DNA from: Burkholderia latens
Lineage (GTDB): Bacteria > Pseudomonadota > Gammaproteobacteria > Burkholderiales > Burkholderiaceae
Direction of reading: 5' to 3'
Assembly: GCF_001718795.1 (NCBI RefSeq)
Contig: NZ_CP013437.1
Coordinates: 248,001-312,000, forward strand
Length of the DNA: 64,000 nt
In this document: positions 10,501 to 19,501 of the stretch, piece by piece
How positions within the stretch are numbered: position 1 is the stretch's first letter
How the letters are laid out: every line of letters starts with the position of its first letter
Notes under the pieces: generated by a model
Seen by the model: only the letters and a program-made list of their open reading frames with translations
Databases searched by the model: none
What the model was told of the DNA's origin: nothing
Made by a program: the position numbers and the translations under genes

Positions 10501-11028
10501 TCAGATCGCGAGGCTGTCCGGCGTCGCCTGCGCGCGGTGCTTCGCGAGCGCACGCAGGCAGTGTGCGATGCAGCCGGCGAATGCCTCATCGAACCACGGC
10601 TGCGCGCCCGATACGCCGACCACGATCCCGTGCTGCGCCACCGCGCCCCACAGGTTCGTGTCGCCCGTGCGCAGCCGGTACGGCTCCAGCGCCTGCACGA
10701 CATGGCCGTCGCGACCGGTCTCCCACGACAGCCGCGCCTTCGCACGTGCGTACGCGCGATAATCGGCGTCCCAGTCCTTCGGGTCGGGCAGCGAGAATTC
10801 GTACAGGATCGCGTCCTCGAACGCCGCGTCGCGCGGCCCCAGCGCGGGATCCATGATCACGATGTGCAGGCAGCCGCTGTCGCCGACGAAGTCGCTCTGC
10901 AACGCGGCCGACAACGTCGGCAGCAGCAGCTCGACGGCCGCGACCGCGGCCTGGCGGTCGGCGAACGCGCTACCGCCGCGGCGCGCGGTCAGGGTTTCGG
11001 TATTCGTCGGGTTCAGAAGGTTCGGCAT
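10501..11028 (-). CDS. Unrecognised 175-residue protein downstream of the ABC fusion
   Basis: The ATG at 11026-11028 has GGAG 6 bases upstream, and the gene begins inside the end of the ABC-receiver fusion gene (59-base overlap), so the two are co-transcribed and probably coupled. The protein is soluble, without signal peptide or membrane segment. The C-terminal half contains WGAVAQHGIVVGVSGAQPWFDEAFAGCIAHCL, which faintly recalls the GVSG...DEA ending of GlcG/HbpS-type proteins, but the match is too weak to name. Its coupling suggests an accessory or regulatory partner of the transporter fusion. Confidence 0.75.
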   Translation of the reverse strand: MPNLLNPTNTETLTARRGGSAFADRQAAVAAVELLLPTLSAALQSDFVGDSGCLHIVIMDPALGPRDAAFEDAILYEFSLPDPKDWDADYRAYARAKARLSWETGRDGHVVQALEPYRLRTGDTNLWGAVAQHGIVVGVSGAQPWFDEAFAGCIAHCLRALAKHRAQATPDSLAI

Positions 11029-13807
11029 GGATCTCTCCGGAAGAAAAAGCGAGCGCACGCAGCGCCGCGATCAGGTCGGCCGCTACCGCGGGCTTGGTCA
11101 GGTACGCATGGAACCCCGCTTCGACCGCGCGCGTGCGATCGCGGTCGCGCGCGTGGCCCGACAACGCCAGCGCCTCCAGGGGCGCGCGGCCGTCGCGCGG
11201 GCGGTCGGCGTCGAGCTGGCGCACGCGGCGCATCACCGCGTAGCCGTCTTCCTCGTCGTCGCCGAGGTCGATGTCGCAGACGAGCAGCGCCGGCCAGTCG
11301 ACGCGGCGCGCGCGCCACAGCTCGTCGAGCAGCGCATGCCCGGACGCGAACGCCTGCACGTCGGCGCCCGCGACCTTCAACAGCGCGGTCAGCGCTTCAC
11401 GCGCTTCGTCGTGATCGTCGACGCACGCGATGCGCAACCCTTCGAGCGGCGGCTTCGTGTCGGCGAGCGTCGCGGCGCCGGCGTCCGCCAGTTGCATCGA
11501 TGCGGGCGCCACCGCGGACATCGGTAGCGACAGGTGCAACGTCACGCCGATGTCGTCGCGTTCGCGCAGGATGTAGCCACCCGCTTCCTCGATCGCGCGC
11601 TGCAGCAGTTCGAGATCGGCCAGCGACAGCTCCGGCACGTCGACGCCCGCGCACGTGATCGTGATGCGCGCGTCGGGATCGTGGCGCGCCGTGCGCACTT
11701 CGACCTGCCCGCCGCCGCTCGCGTCGATGCCGCCGCGGCACAGCTCCCAGATCAAGCGGCGCAGCGCAGCGGGGTCGGCCTTGACGACGAGATCTTCGTC
11801 GGACAGCTGGCGAAACACCGGCACGCCGCGCATCGCGGCCGCCTCCGCGAGCGAGTCGAGCACCTGTGCGACCAGCGGGTTGATCCGCACCGGCTGCCGC
11901 GCGAACTTTGCCTCGGTGCGTTCGAGTTCGCGCTGCTGCGCCTGCAACGCCCACATCTGCGCGTACACGCCGTTCTCGGCCAGCAGCTCGTCGTGCGTGC
12001 CTTGCTCGACGAGGCGGCCGTGCTCCATCACGAGGATGCGGTCCGCATCGACGATCGTCGACAGCCGGTGCGCGATGATGAGGCTCGTGCGATGCTCGGC
12101 CACGCGCATCAGTTCCTGCTGGATCGCGCGCTCCGCGCGCGTATCGAGCGCCGACGTCGCCTCGTCGAATACGACGATCGGCGGCGCCTTCAGCAACGCA
12201 CGCGCGATCGCGACGCGCTGCCGCTCGCCGCCCGACAGCCGCACGCCGCGCTCGCCGACGCGCGTGTCGTACGCGTCGGGCAGCCGTTCGATGAACGCGT
12301 CGAGCTGCGCGCCGCGCGCGGCCGCGACCACGTCGGCTCGCGTCGCATCGCGCCTGCCGTACGCGATGTTGTACGCGAGCGTGTCGTTGAACAGGATCGT
12401 GTCCTGCGGCACGATGCCGAGCGCGTCGCGCAGGCTGCGCTCGGTCACGAGGCGCAGGTCCTGGCCGTCGATCCGGATCATGCCCGCATCGGGCTGGTAC
12501 AGCCGGAACAGCAGCCGCGCGAGCGTCGACTTCCCCGAACCGCTGCCGCCGACCACCGCGACCGACTGTCCGGGCTCGATGCGAAACGACACGTCCCACA
12601 GGATCTGCCGGCTCGGCTCGTAGCCGAAGTCGACATGCTCGAATTCGATTGCGCCGCCGCGCACCACGAGCGGCTGCGCACCGGGCACGTCGCCATCTTC
12701 GCCGGGCTTGCCGCGCGCATCGAGCAGCGCGAATAGCCGCTCGATGTTCGTCAGCGCGTCGTTCGCCTCGCGGAACACGAAACCGAGCGCATTCAGCGGC
12801 AGACTGATCTGAATGATGTACGCGTTGATCAGCACGAGATCGCCCACCGTCATCGTGCCGCGCGCGACATACTGGCCGGCGAGCAGCATCACCGCCGCGA
12901 TCCCCGCGCCGATGCATGCGCTCTGCCCGATATGCAGCGCCGACAGCGCGTACTGGTTGTCGACGCCGGCATCCCGCCATTCGTCGAGCACGCGTTCGAG
13001 CCGGCCGCGCTCGACGTCCTCGCGCGCGAAGTACTTCACCGTATCGACGTTGAGCAGGCTGTCGACCACGCGCGAATTCGATTCGGCCTCGAGTGCGTTC
13101 ACGCGGCGCTGGTAGCGCATGCGCCGCCGCGTGAACACCACCGTATACGCCGCATAGACGGCGAACGTGATGAGGATGATCGTCGTGAAGCCGCCGCCGT
13201 ACTTGCTGATCACGATTACGAGCACCGAGCCGATCTCGATCGCGGTCGGCACGACCGTGAACACGGCGACGCCCAGCAGGTAGCCGATGCCGGCCGTGCC
13301 CTTCTCGAGGTCGCGCACGACCGCGCCGGTCTCCCGCTGCGAGTGGAACCGCGCGCCCAGCCGGTGCAGATGACCGAACGTGCGTACCGTAAACGCGGCG
13401 ACCGTATGCTGCGTGACCTGCACGAACGTCATGTCGCGCACTTCGTTCAGCGCATTGGCCGCGAAGCGCACGACCGCATACGCGAACAGCAGCAGCACCG
13501 GCAGCGCGATCGGCTGCCCGGATGCACGGCCGAGCCCGTCGACGATGTCCTTCAGAAGCAGCGGCACCGACACGGCCGCGGCCTTCGCCATGATCAGCAG
13601 CACGATCGCCGCGAGCACGCGCGCGCGGTAATGCCAGATCGCGCGCCACAGCTCGGCCGCGATGCGCAGGCGCAGCCCGCGCTTCGGATCGTCGGACGCG
13701 GCCGCGCGCACGCCGCCTGCGGTGTGGCGCGCGCGTTCGTCGCGTGAATCGCGATCGTCCTGGTCTTCGCGCTCGCCGCGCGTCGGGTCGTCAGTGCCGG
13801 TCGTCAT
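10970..13807 (-). CDS. ABC exporter fused to degenerate kinase-type ATPase and response-regulator receiver
   Basis: The 945-residue protein has three parts. Residues about 45-350 are a six-helix exporter domain and 385-620 an ATP-binding cassette of the ATM1/HMT1 half-transporter type (Walker A GGSGSGKS at 420-427, signature LSGGE at 524-528, Walker B VVFDE at 545-549). Residues about 638-763 resemble a histidine-kinase ATPase fold but lack the N-box Asn and glycine boxes. Residues 791-920 are a complete receiver domain (Asp797/Asp798, phospho-acceptor Asp845, Ser883, Lys905). There is no DHp domain. The first 40 residues are charged and disordered. A phosphorylation-gated half-ABC exporter is the simplest reading. 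The hybrid kinase at 15802 is the nearest kinase. The start ATG (13805-13807) lacks a close ribosome binding site. Confidence 0.88.
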   Translation of the reverse strand: MTTGTDDPTRGEREDQDDRDSRDERARHTAGGVRAAASDDPKRGLRLRIAAELWRAIWHYRARVLAAIVLLIMAKAAAVSVPLLLKDIVDGLGRASGQPIALPVLLLFAYAVVRFAANALNEVRDMTFVQVTQHTVAAFTVRTFGHLHRLGARFHSQRETGAVVRDLEKGTAGIGYLLGVAVFTVVPTAIEIGSVLVIVISKYGGGFTTIILITFAVYAAYTVVFTRRRMRYQRRVNALEAESNSRVVDSLLNVDTVKYFAREDVERGRLERVLDEWRDAGVDNQYALSALHIGQSACIGAGIAAVMLLAGQYVARGTMTVGDLVLINAYIIQISLPLNALGFVFREANDALTNIERLFALLDARGKPGEDGDVPGAQPLVVRGGAIEFEHVDFGYEPSRQILWDVSFRIEPGQSVAVVGGSGSGKSTLARLLFRLYQPDAGMIRIDGQDLRLVTERSLRDALGIVPQDTILFNDTLAYNIAYGRRDATRADVVAAARGAQLDAFIERLPDAYDTRVGERGVRLSGGERQRVAIARALLKAPPIVVFDEATSALDTRAERAIQQELMRVAEHRTSLIIAHRLSTIVDADRILVMEHGRLVEQGTHDELLAENGVYAQMWALQAQQRELERTEAKFARQPVRINPLVAQVLDSLAEAAAMRGVPVFRQLSDEDLVVKADPAALRRLIWELCRGGIDASGGGQVEVRTARHDPDARITITCAGVDVPELSLADLELLQRAIEEAGGYILRERDDIGVTLHLSLPMSAVAPASMQLADAGAATLADTKPPLEGLRIACVDDHDEAREALTALLKVAGADVQAFASGHALLDELWRARRVDWPALLVCDIDLGDDEEDGYAVMRRVRQLDADRPRDGRAPLEALALSGHARDRDRTRAVEAGFHAYLTKPAVAADLIAALRALAFSSGEIHAEPSEPDEYRNPDRAPRR

Positions 13808-13860
13808 GCGCGCGATGGCTGGTTCCTTGGTGATCGGATCGTCGTCCCGCGCATCGGCCG

Positions 13861-14829
13861 TCAGTGACGCGGTTCGCGGCCGGCGCCGCTGTCGGCCGCC
13901 GTGCTCCCGCCGGCGCCGCTACCGGCCCCGGCGCCGGCCGCGCTGCCGCTGCCCGGTTCCGGATCGCGCGCGGCCGGCAGCGTCGGCGTGACGGTGCGTT
14001 GCGACGGATGGAGCACCGTCCCTGTGTCGTGCTCGCCGTCGCGGCGCACACGTACGCGATTCTCGACGTCGCGCACGCACATGCAGCTGTCGGCGATGTC
14101 CTCGATGTCGTGCTTCATCCAGCGCGACGGCACGGTGCCGTCGAGCTCGACGCGGCCGTCGCGCACCTGCACGGTGACGTCGCTCACGTCGATATCCAGC
14201 GCATGCGCGAGCCGCTCGCACACGTCCTCGCGGATTCGCTCGTCCGAACGCGTATAGCCTTTCGGGCCACGGCGCTGACGCATCGGCTCGCGCTGCACGT
14301 CGCTGCCAAAACGCGACAGGTCGGGCGCGTCGGCGCCGCGTGAATCGTAATCGCGCTCGCCGCCGTACCAGCCCATCCGGTGATGTCCGCGCACCCCCGG
14401 CCGGTCGCCGCCGTAGCCCGCTTCGCCACCATAGCGGCCCTCACCGCCATGGCGCCCTTCGCCACCGTAGCGCCCCTCGCCGCTTTCGCGCGCGGCATTG
14501 CTGCTGCCGCGATGACCGTAACCGCGCTCCGCCTCCCACGCCGGATCGCGCGCGCCGGCCGGCGCGTCGCGCCAGTGGGTCGCGCCGCGCAGCGGTTGCT
14601 CGGCCGCCGGGCGCGCCGAGCGCTCGCTCCATTCGCTGCCCCAGTCTTCCGGCCCGACGTCCTCGCTCACGAAGCGCCGATACGCGGATTCATAGTCGGC
14701 GTCATGGCGCTCGGCTTCACCGCCGCGAAAATCGCGCTCGCCGGCGCCGCGGTATGCGCGTGCGCCGCGTTCCTGCCAGTCCGGCGGCCCGCCACCTTCG
14801 CGCTGCCGCCCGGGATATCGTCGTTGCAT
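13861..14829 (-). CDS. BON-domain protein with Gly/Arg/Tyr-rich repeats
   Basis: In this 322-residue protein the first half is low-complexity and rich in Arg, Gly, Glu and Tyr, with tandem RYGGEG/RHGGEG-type repeats around residues 115-145. The second half has one BON domain (DERIREDVCERLAHALDIDVSDV...VELDGTV...), a module that binds membranes or phospholipids in OsmY-type proteins. A Pro/Gly/Ala/Ser tail follows. No signal peptide is visible, so the site of action is unclear. AAGGAGG precedes the ATG at 14827-14829 at about 10 bases. It lies 53 bases upstream of the ABC-fusion gene in the same direction and may share its transcript. Confidence 0.85.
   Translation of the reverse strand: MQRRYPGRQREGGGPPDWQERGARAYRGAGERDFRGGEAERHDADYESAYRRFVSEDVGPEDWGSEWSERSARPAAEQPLRGATHWRDAPAGARDPAWEAERGYGHRGSSNAARESGEGRYGGEGRHGGEGRYGGEAGYGGDRPGVRGHHRMGWYGGERDYDSRGADAPDLSRFGSDVQREPMRQRRGPKGYTRSDERIREDVCERLAHALDIDVSDVTVQVRDGRVELDGTVPSRWMKHDIEDIADSCMCVRDVENRVRVRRDGEHDTGTVLHPSQRTVTPTLPAARDPEPGSGSAAGAGAGSGAGGSTAADSGAGREPRH
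14420..14485. repeat. Short in-frame tandem repeats within the BON gene
   Basis: Roughly 15-base imperfect units built on CGCCACCGTAGCGGC/CGCCATGGCGCCC encode successive (R/H)YGGEG-like peptides. The imperfect copies argue for old rather than ongoing expansion, but the array could vary in length between strains. Confidence 0.5.
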
Positions 14830-15142
14830 CGTCGTGCCCCTCCTTGATCGCGCCTGTGCCGCGCACGGCCCCATGTCGCGACGCGATGCGCGTTCGAAGG
14901 ATCGTTGCAAGCCGCGTGCCGCGTTCGCGGCCGAAGCGGCTGCGGCGGCGCGGACGTGTCCGCAGCCGGCATCGCGATGTCTGGCGTTCCGTAGCGTTTC
15001 ATACCGTTGCACCCGGCGTGGACCGGGCCGCCGGTTTCAAAACCGCAAGCGCGCCAGCGCCGGCCATGCGTCGCTGGCCGGCCCCGTCCCTATCTGCAAT
15101 GCGATTGCACTTTTTGCCCAATTTCCGGCGGGATCGGGGACC
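14830..15142. other. Intergenic region upstream of the BON gene
   Basis: This stretch of 313 bases holds no gene I can support. It contains a perfect palindrome CGGTTT-CA-AAACCG at 15032-15045 and a hairpin TGCAAT-GCG-ATTGCA at 15095-15109 followed by CTTTTT on the plus strand. The hairpin could end minus-strand transcripts from the acidic-protein gene, where it is preceded by the A-run, only weakly. Confidence 0.4.
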
Positions 15143-15508
15143 CTATGCGCCGCCCGCACCAGGCTCCCGCGGCAAGTCGGCGTCTTCCGTGCTGCCCGGC
15201 TCGCTCAGCCGCTCGGTGCGGTCGGGCTCGATGTCGGCTGCGTCCTCCAGCCCAGCATCGCCGTCCGCCGATGCGCGTTCGCCGGTGCCAGCGCGGTCCG
15301 TATCGCTGTCGAGCGACGCGTCGCCGCGTTCCAGCGCATGTTCGTCGAGCGGCGAATCGACGTCGAACGGATGCCGCCGCGCGCCCGCCGTGTCGCTGCC
15401 GCTGTCGGACGAGTCGCTCGGTCCCAGCGCGCGGCCGTCGCGGCCGCGCTGCGCATTGTCATCGTCCGGGCCGACCGGGTCGTTGTCGGGATTCAACGTG
15501 CTGTTCAT
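15143..15508 (-). CDS. Small acidic, probably disordered protein
   Basis: The 121-residue product is dominated by Asp, Glu, Ser, Gly and Pro, with almost no hydrophobic residues; no domain is recognised. The ATG at 15506-15508 has GAGG about 8 bases upstream. It is divergent from the hybrid kinase at 15802 and in the same direction as the BON gene. Its composition resembles stress-linked disordered proteins, but that is only an impression. The frame has strong GC-third-position bias, which supports coding. Confidence 0.65.
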   Translation of the reverse strand: MNSTLNPDNDPVGPDDDNAQRGRDGRALGPSDSSDSGSDTAGARRHPFDVDSPLDEHALERGDASLDSDTDRAGTGERASADGDAGLEDAADIEPDRTERLSEPGSTEDADLPREPGAGGA

Positions 15509-15801
15509 GTCGGTGTCCTCGTGTAGCGCCGGGCCGCGGCGCCATTGGCATTCGCGCGCCATGCCGCGGCCTGCGGGGGGCGTCGCACGCAATCGGCGTG
15601 CCACGTTGCCGCCGGCACGGCACGCGACCGCGACAGTTGCCCGCAACGAGCCGCGCGGCACGGGCAATGCGCAGTCATTGCTCAGGTGAATCGTGTTCCC
15701 GTATGCTGTTGCGGGAATCAATCCGGTTTCAATTGCCGCCGCCGGCCCGGCCGACAGGTGGCAGGGCGGGTTTTGTCCGCACCCTTCGAGTTGCCGTTCC
15801 G

Positions 15802-17388
15802 ATGACAAAAGACCACGCCATTACCGATCCGCATGTGCCGCCCGGCCCCGCCGCCGACGCGCGGGATCTGCTGCACCGCTTCGCCGAATTCCGCTTCGAG
15901 ACCGTCGTCGGCGCGATCACGGACTACGCGGTGTTCATGCTCGACCCGCAGGGCAACGTCGCCACGTGGAACCGCGGTGCGGAACGCATCAAGGGCTACC
16001 GCGCGGCCGAGATCGTCGGTCATCACTTTTCGCGCTTTTATCCGGCCGAAGCGATCGCCGCCGGCCGCCCCGCGTACGGGCTGCAGGAAGCGGTCTCGCA
16101 CGGCCACTTCGAGGACGAAGGCTGGCGCGTGCGCAAGGACGGCACGTTGTTCTGGGCGAGCGTCACCATCACGGCCGTGCGCGACGCGGCCGGCCAACTG
16201 GCCGGCTTCATCAAGATCACGCGCGACATGACGGAGCGCAAGCGGCTCGCCGAACTCGAAGCGTCGACGCACCGGCTCAGCGTGTTCATCGCGATGCTCG
16301 CGCATGAACTGCGCAATCATCTCGCGCCGTTGCGCCACTCGGTCGGCGTGCTGCAAAGCCTGCCCGATCCCGCGCCGGCGCTCGCGCAATGCCGCGACGC
16401 CGTGCACCGCCAGGTCGGGCAGCTGACGCGGCTCGTCGACGATCTGCTCGACGTCGGCCGCATCACGGCAGGCAAGCTCCACCTCGACAACGCGCCGGTG
16501 ACCGTGCGCGACCTCGTGTGTCGCGGCGTGGAAAGCATCCAGCCGAAGCTGGCCGCGCGCGAACAGCACATCCACGTCGACTTGCCGGCCGATCCGGTCG
16601 TCGTGCGCGGCGACGCCGCACGGCTCGTACAGGTGCTGCACAACCTGCTCGACAACGCATCGAAATTCTCGCCGCGCGGCGCGCGCATCGACGTCAGCGC
16701 AAGCGTCGATGCTTCCGGCGTCGCGATTCGCGTGACGGATCGGGGTGTCGGGATCGCGGCGGGGTCGCTCGACAAGATCTTCGACCTGTTTGAACAGGAC
16801 GCGACGGCGGGCCGGCGCCCGTCCGACGGATTCGGGCTCGGCCTCGCAATCTGCCGGTCGTTCGTCGAGCTGCACGGCGGGATGATCTCGGCCGCAAGCG
16901 ACGGTCCCGGCCGCGGTTCGACGTTTACCGTGCGACTGCCTGTCGACCCGACCGCGCGCGTCGAAGCGCCCGCACCACACCCGCCCGAGCATGCGGCGCC
17001 CGCGCCGCTGCGCGTGGTCGTCGTCGACGACAACCGCGATTCGGCGGATACGCTGGCGGTGCTGCTGCAGGTGAAGGGGCACGACGCACGCGCCGCATAC
17101 GACGCGGACGAAGCGCTCGCGCTCGCGCGCGAAACCGTTCCGCACCTGATGCTGATCGATCTGTCGATGCCGGACATCGACGGCTTCGCGTTGCTCCACG
17201 AACTGCGCTCGATCGACACGCTCGCCGGAATGGCATGCGTCGCGCTATCGGGTCATGCGCGCCCGTCCGATCGCGCGCGCACGGCAAGCGAGGGCTTCGA
17301 CGATCACCTCGTGAAGCCCGTCGAGATGGCGGTGCTCGATGCACTGCTGCAGCGCGTCGCACAGAAGGTTCACGGCGGCACGCGTTGA
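15802..17388 (+). CDS. PAS hybrid histidine kinase with C-terminal receiver
   Basis: This 528-residue protein has a PAS domain with PAC-like end (about 30-145), HisKA with the phospho-acceptor His168 in LAHELRNHLAPLR, an HATPase with LHNLLDNASKFS, DRGVGI and GFGLGLAI motifs, and a C-terminal receiver (VVVDDN, LIDLSMPDIDG, LSGHA, VKPVE). There are no membrane segments, so it senses a cytoplasmic signal, possibly redox or a small ligand through PAS. The last domain would pass phosphate on through a phosphotransfer protein or act as an internal sink. The ATG at 15802 follows a weak ribosome binding site. It is the kinase nearest to the receiver-bearing ABC fusion. Confidence 0.95.
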   Translation: MTKDHAITDPHVPPGPAADARDLLHRFAEFRFETVVGAITDYAVFMLDPQGNVATWNRGAERIKGYRAAEIVGHHFSRFYPAEAIAAGRPAYGLQEAVSHGHFEDEGWRVRKDGTLFWASVTITAVRDAAGQLAGFIKITRDMTERKRLAELEASTHRLSVFIAMLAHELRNHLAPLRHSVGVLQSLPDPAPALAQCRDAVHRQVGQLTRLVDDLLDVGRITAGKLHLDNAPVTVRDLVCRGVESIQPKLAAREQHIHVDLPADPVVVRGDAARLVQVLHNLLDNASKFSPRGARIDVSASVDASGVAIRVTDRGVGIAAGSLDKIFDLFEQDATAGRRPSDGFGLGLAICRSFVELHGGMISAASDGPGRGSTFTVRLPVDPTARVEAPAPHPPEHAAPAPLRVVVVDDNRDSADTLAVLLQVKGHDARAAYDADEALALARETVPHLMLIDLSMPDIDGFALLHELRSIDTLAGMACVALSGHARPSDRARTASEGFDDHLVKPVEMAVLDALLQRVAQKVHGGTR

Positions 17389-17405
17389 GCGTGCGCCGTT
17401 TTTGG

Positions 17406-17741
17406 TCATTCGGCCATCGCCCGGCACATCGCCGCGCAGGATTCGCACGCGAGCGCGCAGCGGCGGCAATGCTCGTGCGTATGCCGCCGGCATTCGGCCG
17501 CGCACAGGTCGCACGCATGCGCGCACAGCGTGCAGATGCGCGGCGCGAGCACGCTGCGGCGCGCCATCGCCCCCGACGCAAAACGGCACAGCTGCGCGCA
17601 TTCGATATCGAGCGCGATGCAGTCCGTCAGTTGTTGCGTATCGGGCCCCGCGAGACATCCGGCCGTGCACGCATCGCACGCATGCGCGCACGCGTCGCAA
17701 GCGGCCATGCAGTTGTCGTAGCGGTCGTTCATCTGGTTCAT
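17406..17741 (-). CDS. Cys-rich four-helix-bundle copper-binding protein (Csp-like)
   Basis: This short protein of 111 residues carries about 17 cysteines in CxxxC and CxxC patterns on helices (CMAACDACAHACDACTAGC, CTLCAHACDLCAAEC, CRRCALACESCAAMC). That is the hallmark of cytosolic copper-storage (Csp3-type/DUF326) proteins, in which inward-facing Cys bind many Cu(I) ions. There is no signal peptide, so a cytosolic location is expected. AAGGAG lies 7 bases before ATG 17739-17741. It converges with the hybrid kinase gene, and it lies 28 bases downstream of the alcohol dehydrogenase stop region on the same strand only if that gene reads through, so linkage is uncertain. Confidence 0.88.
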   Translation of the reverse strand: MNQMNDRYDNCMAACDACAHACDACTAGCLAGPDTQQLTDCIALDIECAQLCRFASGAMARRSVLAPRICTLCAHACDLCAAECRRHTHEHCRRCALACESCAAMCRAMAE

Positions 17742-17769
17742 CGCATTGCTCCTTGTCGGGTTCGCCGCG

Positions 17770-18975
17770 TCACGGCGTCAGTTTCACTTTCATCCAGCCG
17801 GGCTCGCGCACGTCAAACGCGCGATACGCATCGATCGCGTTCGTGAGCGGCTCGCGGCGCGTGAGCACCGACGCCGGATCGAACGCGCTGCTGCGCACCA
17901 GTTCGATCAGATGCGGCGTGATGGTGCGGTGATTGCAGTTGCCCATCTTGATCGTCAGGTTGCGGTTCATTGCCTCGCCGATCGGGAATACGCGCGCCTG
18001 CGGCGGATACACGCCGATCACCGAGACCGTACCGGCCTTTGCAACCGCCCGCACCGCCCATTGCAGCACCTGCGACGGCCCGTCTCCCGGCACCCAGTTG
18101 CGGCCATCGGGCTTGCGGCGGGGCGCCACGGCGTCGACTTCCGCGTCGAACGCGCGCGCGGCGTCCTGGTCGGCCGCGGCCGGCCCGTGCGTCGCGCGCA
18201 TCGCATCGACACCGACCGCGTCGATCACACGATCGACGCCGATCCCGCCGGTGAGCCGCAGCACCGTGTCGACCGGGTCTTCGTCGGAGAAGTCGATGGT
18301 CTCGGCGCCTTGCGCGCAAGCCATCTCCAGCCGCGACGCGATGCGGTCGATCGCGATCACGCGCCCCGCACCCATCAGCTTCGCGCTCGCGATCGCGAAC
18401 TGACCGACCGGCCCGGCGCCGAACACGGCGACCGTGTCGCCGGGCTTCACCTCCGCGAGCTGCGCGCCGAAATAGCCGGTCGGAAAGATGTCGGACATCA
18501 GGATCGCGCGGTCGTCGTCGATCGCGTCGGGCAGACGAATCAGGCTCGCGTTCGCCAGCGGCGTGCGTGCGTATTCTGCCTGCAGCCCGTCGAACGGGCC
18601 CGTGCTGGCAGGACCGCCGAAGAACGCGGTGCCCGCGAGCGGGCCGCCGGGGTTCGCGACGTCGCATTGCGCGGTGTAGCCGGCGCGGCAATACGCGCAG
18701 CTGCCGCACGCGATTGTCGATGGAATCAGCACGCGATCGCCGCGCTTGAGATTGCGCACGTCGCGCCCGACCGCCTCGACGATGCCGACGCCCTCGTGAC
18801 CGAGAATCGTGCCCGGCTTCATGCCGCCGAGCGTGCCGCGCACCATGTGCAGGTCGGTGCCGCAGATCGCGCTGGCCGTCAGCCGCACGACCGCGTCGGT
18901 CGGTTGCGAGACTTGCGGGTCGGGCACCGTGTCGATGCGAATGTCGCCGATGCCGTGAAAGACAACTGCTTTCAT
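17770..18975 (-). CDS. Zinc-dependent alcohol/formaldehyde dehydrogenase (MDR family)
   Basis: This protein has 401 residues. Catalytic-zinc residues are seen in CGTDLH and GHEGVG, the four structural-zinc cysteines in CGSCAYCRAGYTAQC, and the NAD-binding GAGPVG motif. An insertion after DRVIDAVGVDA and a length near 400 resemble the glutathione-independent formaldehyde dehydrogenase-like branch rather than classical 340-residue ADHs. The ATG 18973-18975 is preceded by AAGGAGG at 7 bases. It is divergent from the encapsulin operon and 28 bases upstream of no other minus-strand gene except the Csp-like gene, which could be co-transcribed. The substrate cannot be fixed from sequence. Confidence 0.9.
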   Translation of the reverse strand: MKAVVFHGIGDIRIDTVPDPQVSQPTDAVVRLTASAICGTDLHMVRGTLGGMKPGTILGHEGVGIVEAVGRDVRNLKRGDRVLIPSTIACGSCAYCRAGYTAQCDVANPGGPLAGTAFFGGPASTGPFDGLQAEYARTPLANASLIRLPDAIDDDRAILMSDIFPTGYFGAQLAEVKPGDTVAVFGAGPVGQFAIASAKLMGAGRVIAIDRIASRLEMACAQGAETIDFSDEDPVDTVLRLTGGIGVDRVIDAVGVDAMRATHGPAAADQDAARAFDAEVDAVAPRRKPDGRNWVPGDGPSQVLQWAVRAVAKAGTVSVIGVYPPQARVFPIGEAMNRNLTIKMGNCNHRTITPHLIELVRSSAFDPASVLTRREPLTNAIDAYRAFDVREPGWMKVKLTP

Positions 18976-19493
18976 GTCAGGCCCTCCTTGTCGAAAACGG
19001 ATACGGTGGGAATCACCGTCGCGCTGTTCGAGCAAGGTGCGAGCCTGTCGATGCGGCGGGCTCGGGCCGCGCACTGCAACGCACGCTCACGCGTGCGGCG
19101 CGCTCTGCGAACCTGATTTGCCGCACGCGCAATAGCTGCTCGGAAGCACCGCGCCGCCGGCGTCAGGAGTACAGTTGCGCGCGCATTGCGCCGGATCGGA
19201 CCTCGATCAACCCATTCGAATGACAGATCGTCGATACGTGTTCCAAAGACCCGCCGAAGCTGCTAGATTGCAGGCTCGACGACGTTACGCGGTGCAGCAA
19301 GTCCCGCACCGGGCGAACGCGCGGCCACCTGCCTGCCTCCCTTTCGCGCCCGGCTGGCAGGCCGCCGCTGCGGCCCGTTGCGCGATGCGCGCGCAACGTC
19401 GTTCATCCGCATGTCACAAAGAGAACAGTCGCATGACACAGTCCAACCGTTCGCCCTCGCGCGCCGCGGTAGCCGCGGCCCGTCCGTTCCGAC
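18976..19493. other. Region between alcohol dehydrogenase and the encapsulin operon
   Basis: These 518 bases separate divergent genes. A weak sigma-70-like pair lies on the plus strand (TTCCAA at 19241-19246, TAGATT at 19264-19269, 17-base spacing). A 22-codon frame at 19433-19501, annotated separately, runs into the DyP start. No further protein-coding gene is supported, although the plus frame stays open for about 100 codons. Confidence 0.4.
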
Positions 19494-19501
19494 ATGACTG
19501 A
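19433..19501 (+). CDS. Possible 22-residue upstream ORF overlapping the DyP start
   Basis: An ATG at 19433 opens a basic 22-residue frame (starts MTQSNRSPSR, ends PFRHD) whose TGA at 19499-19501 overlaps the DyP ATG at 19494. The upstream AAGAGAA is a poor ribosome binding site. The DyP start itself lacks a clear ribosome binding site, so coupling through this frame would help explain its translation. It could equally be chance. Confidence 0.3.
   Translation: MTQSNRSPSRAAVAAARPFRHD

Noticed and set aside
19167..19185. AGTACAGTTGCGCGC near the DyP operon resembles the MocR site at 53101
   Set aside because: Only one half-site is present, without the second arm at three turns, so it is likely chance.
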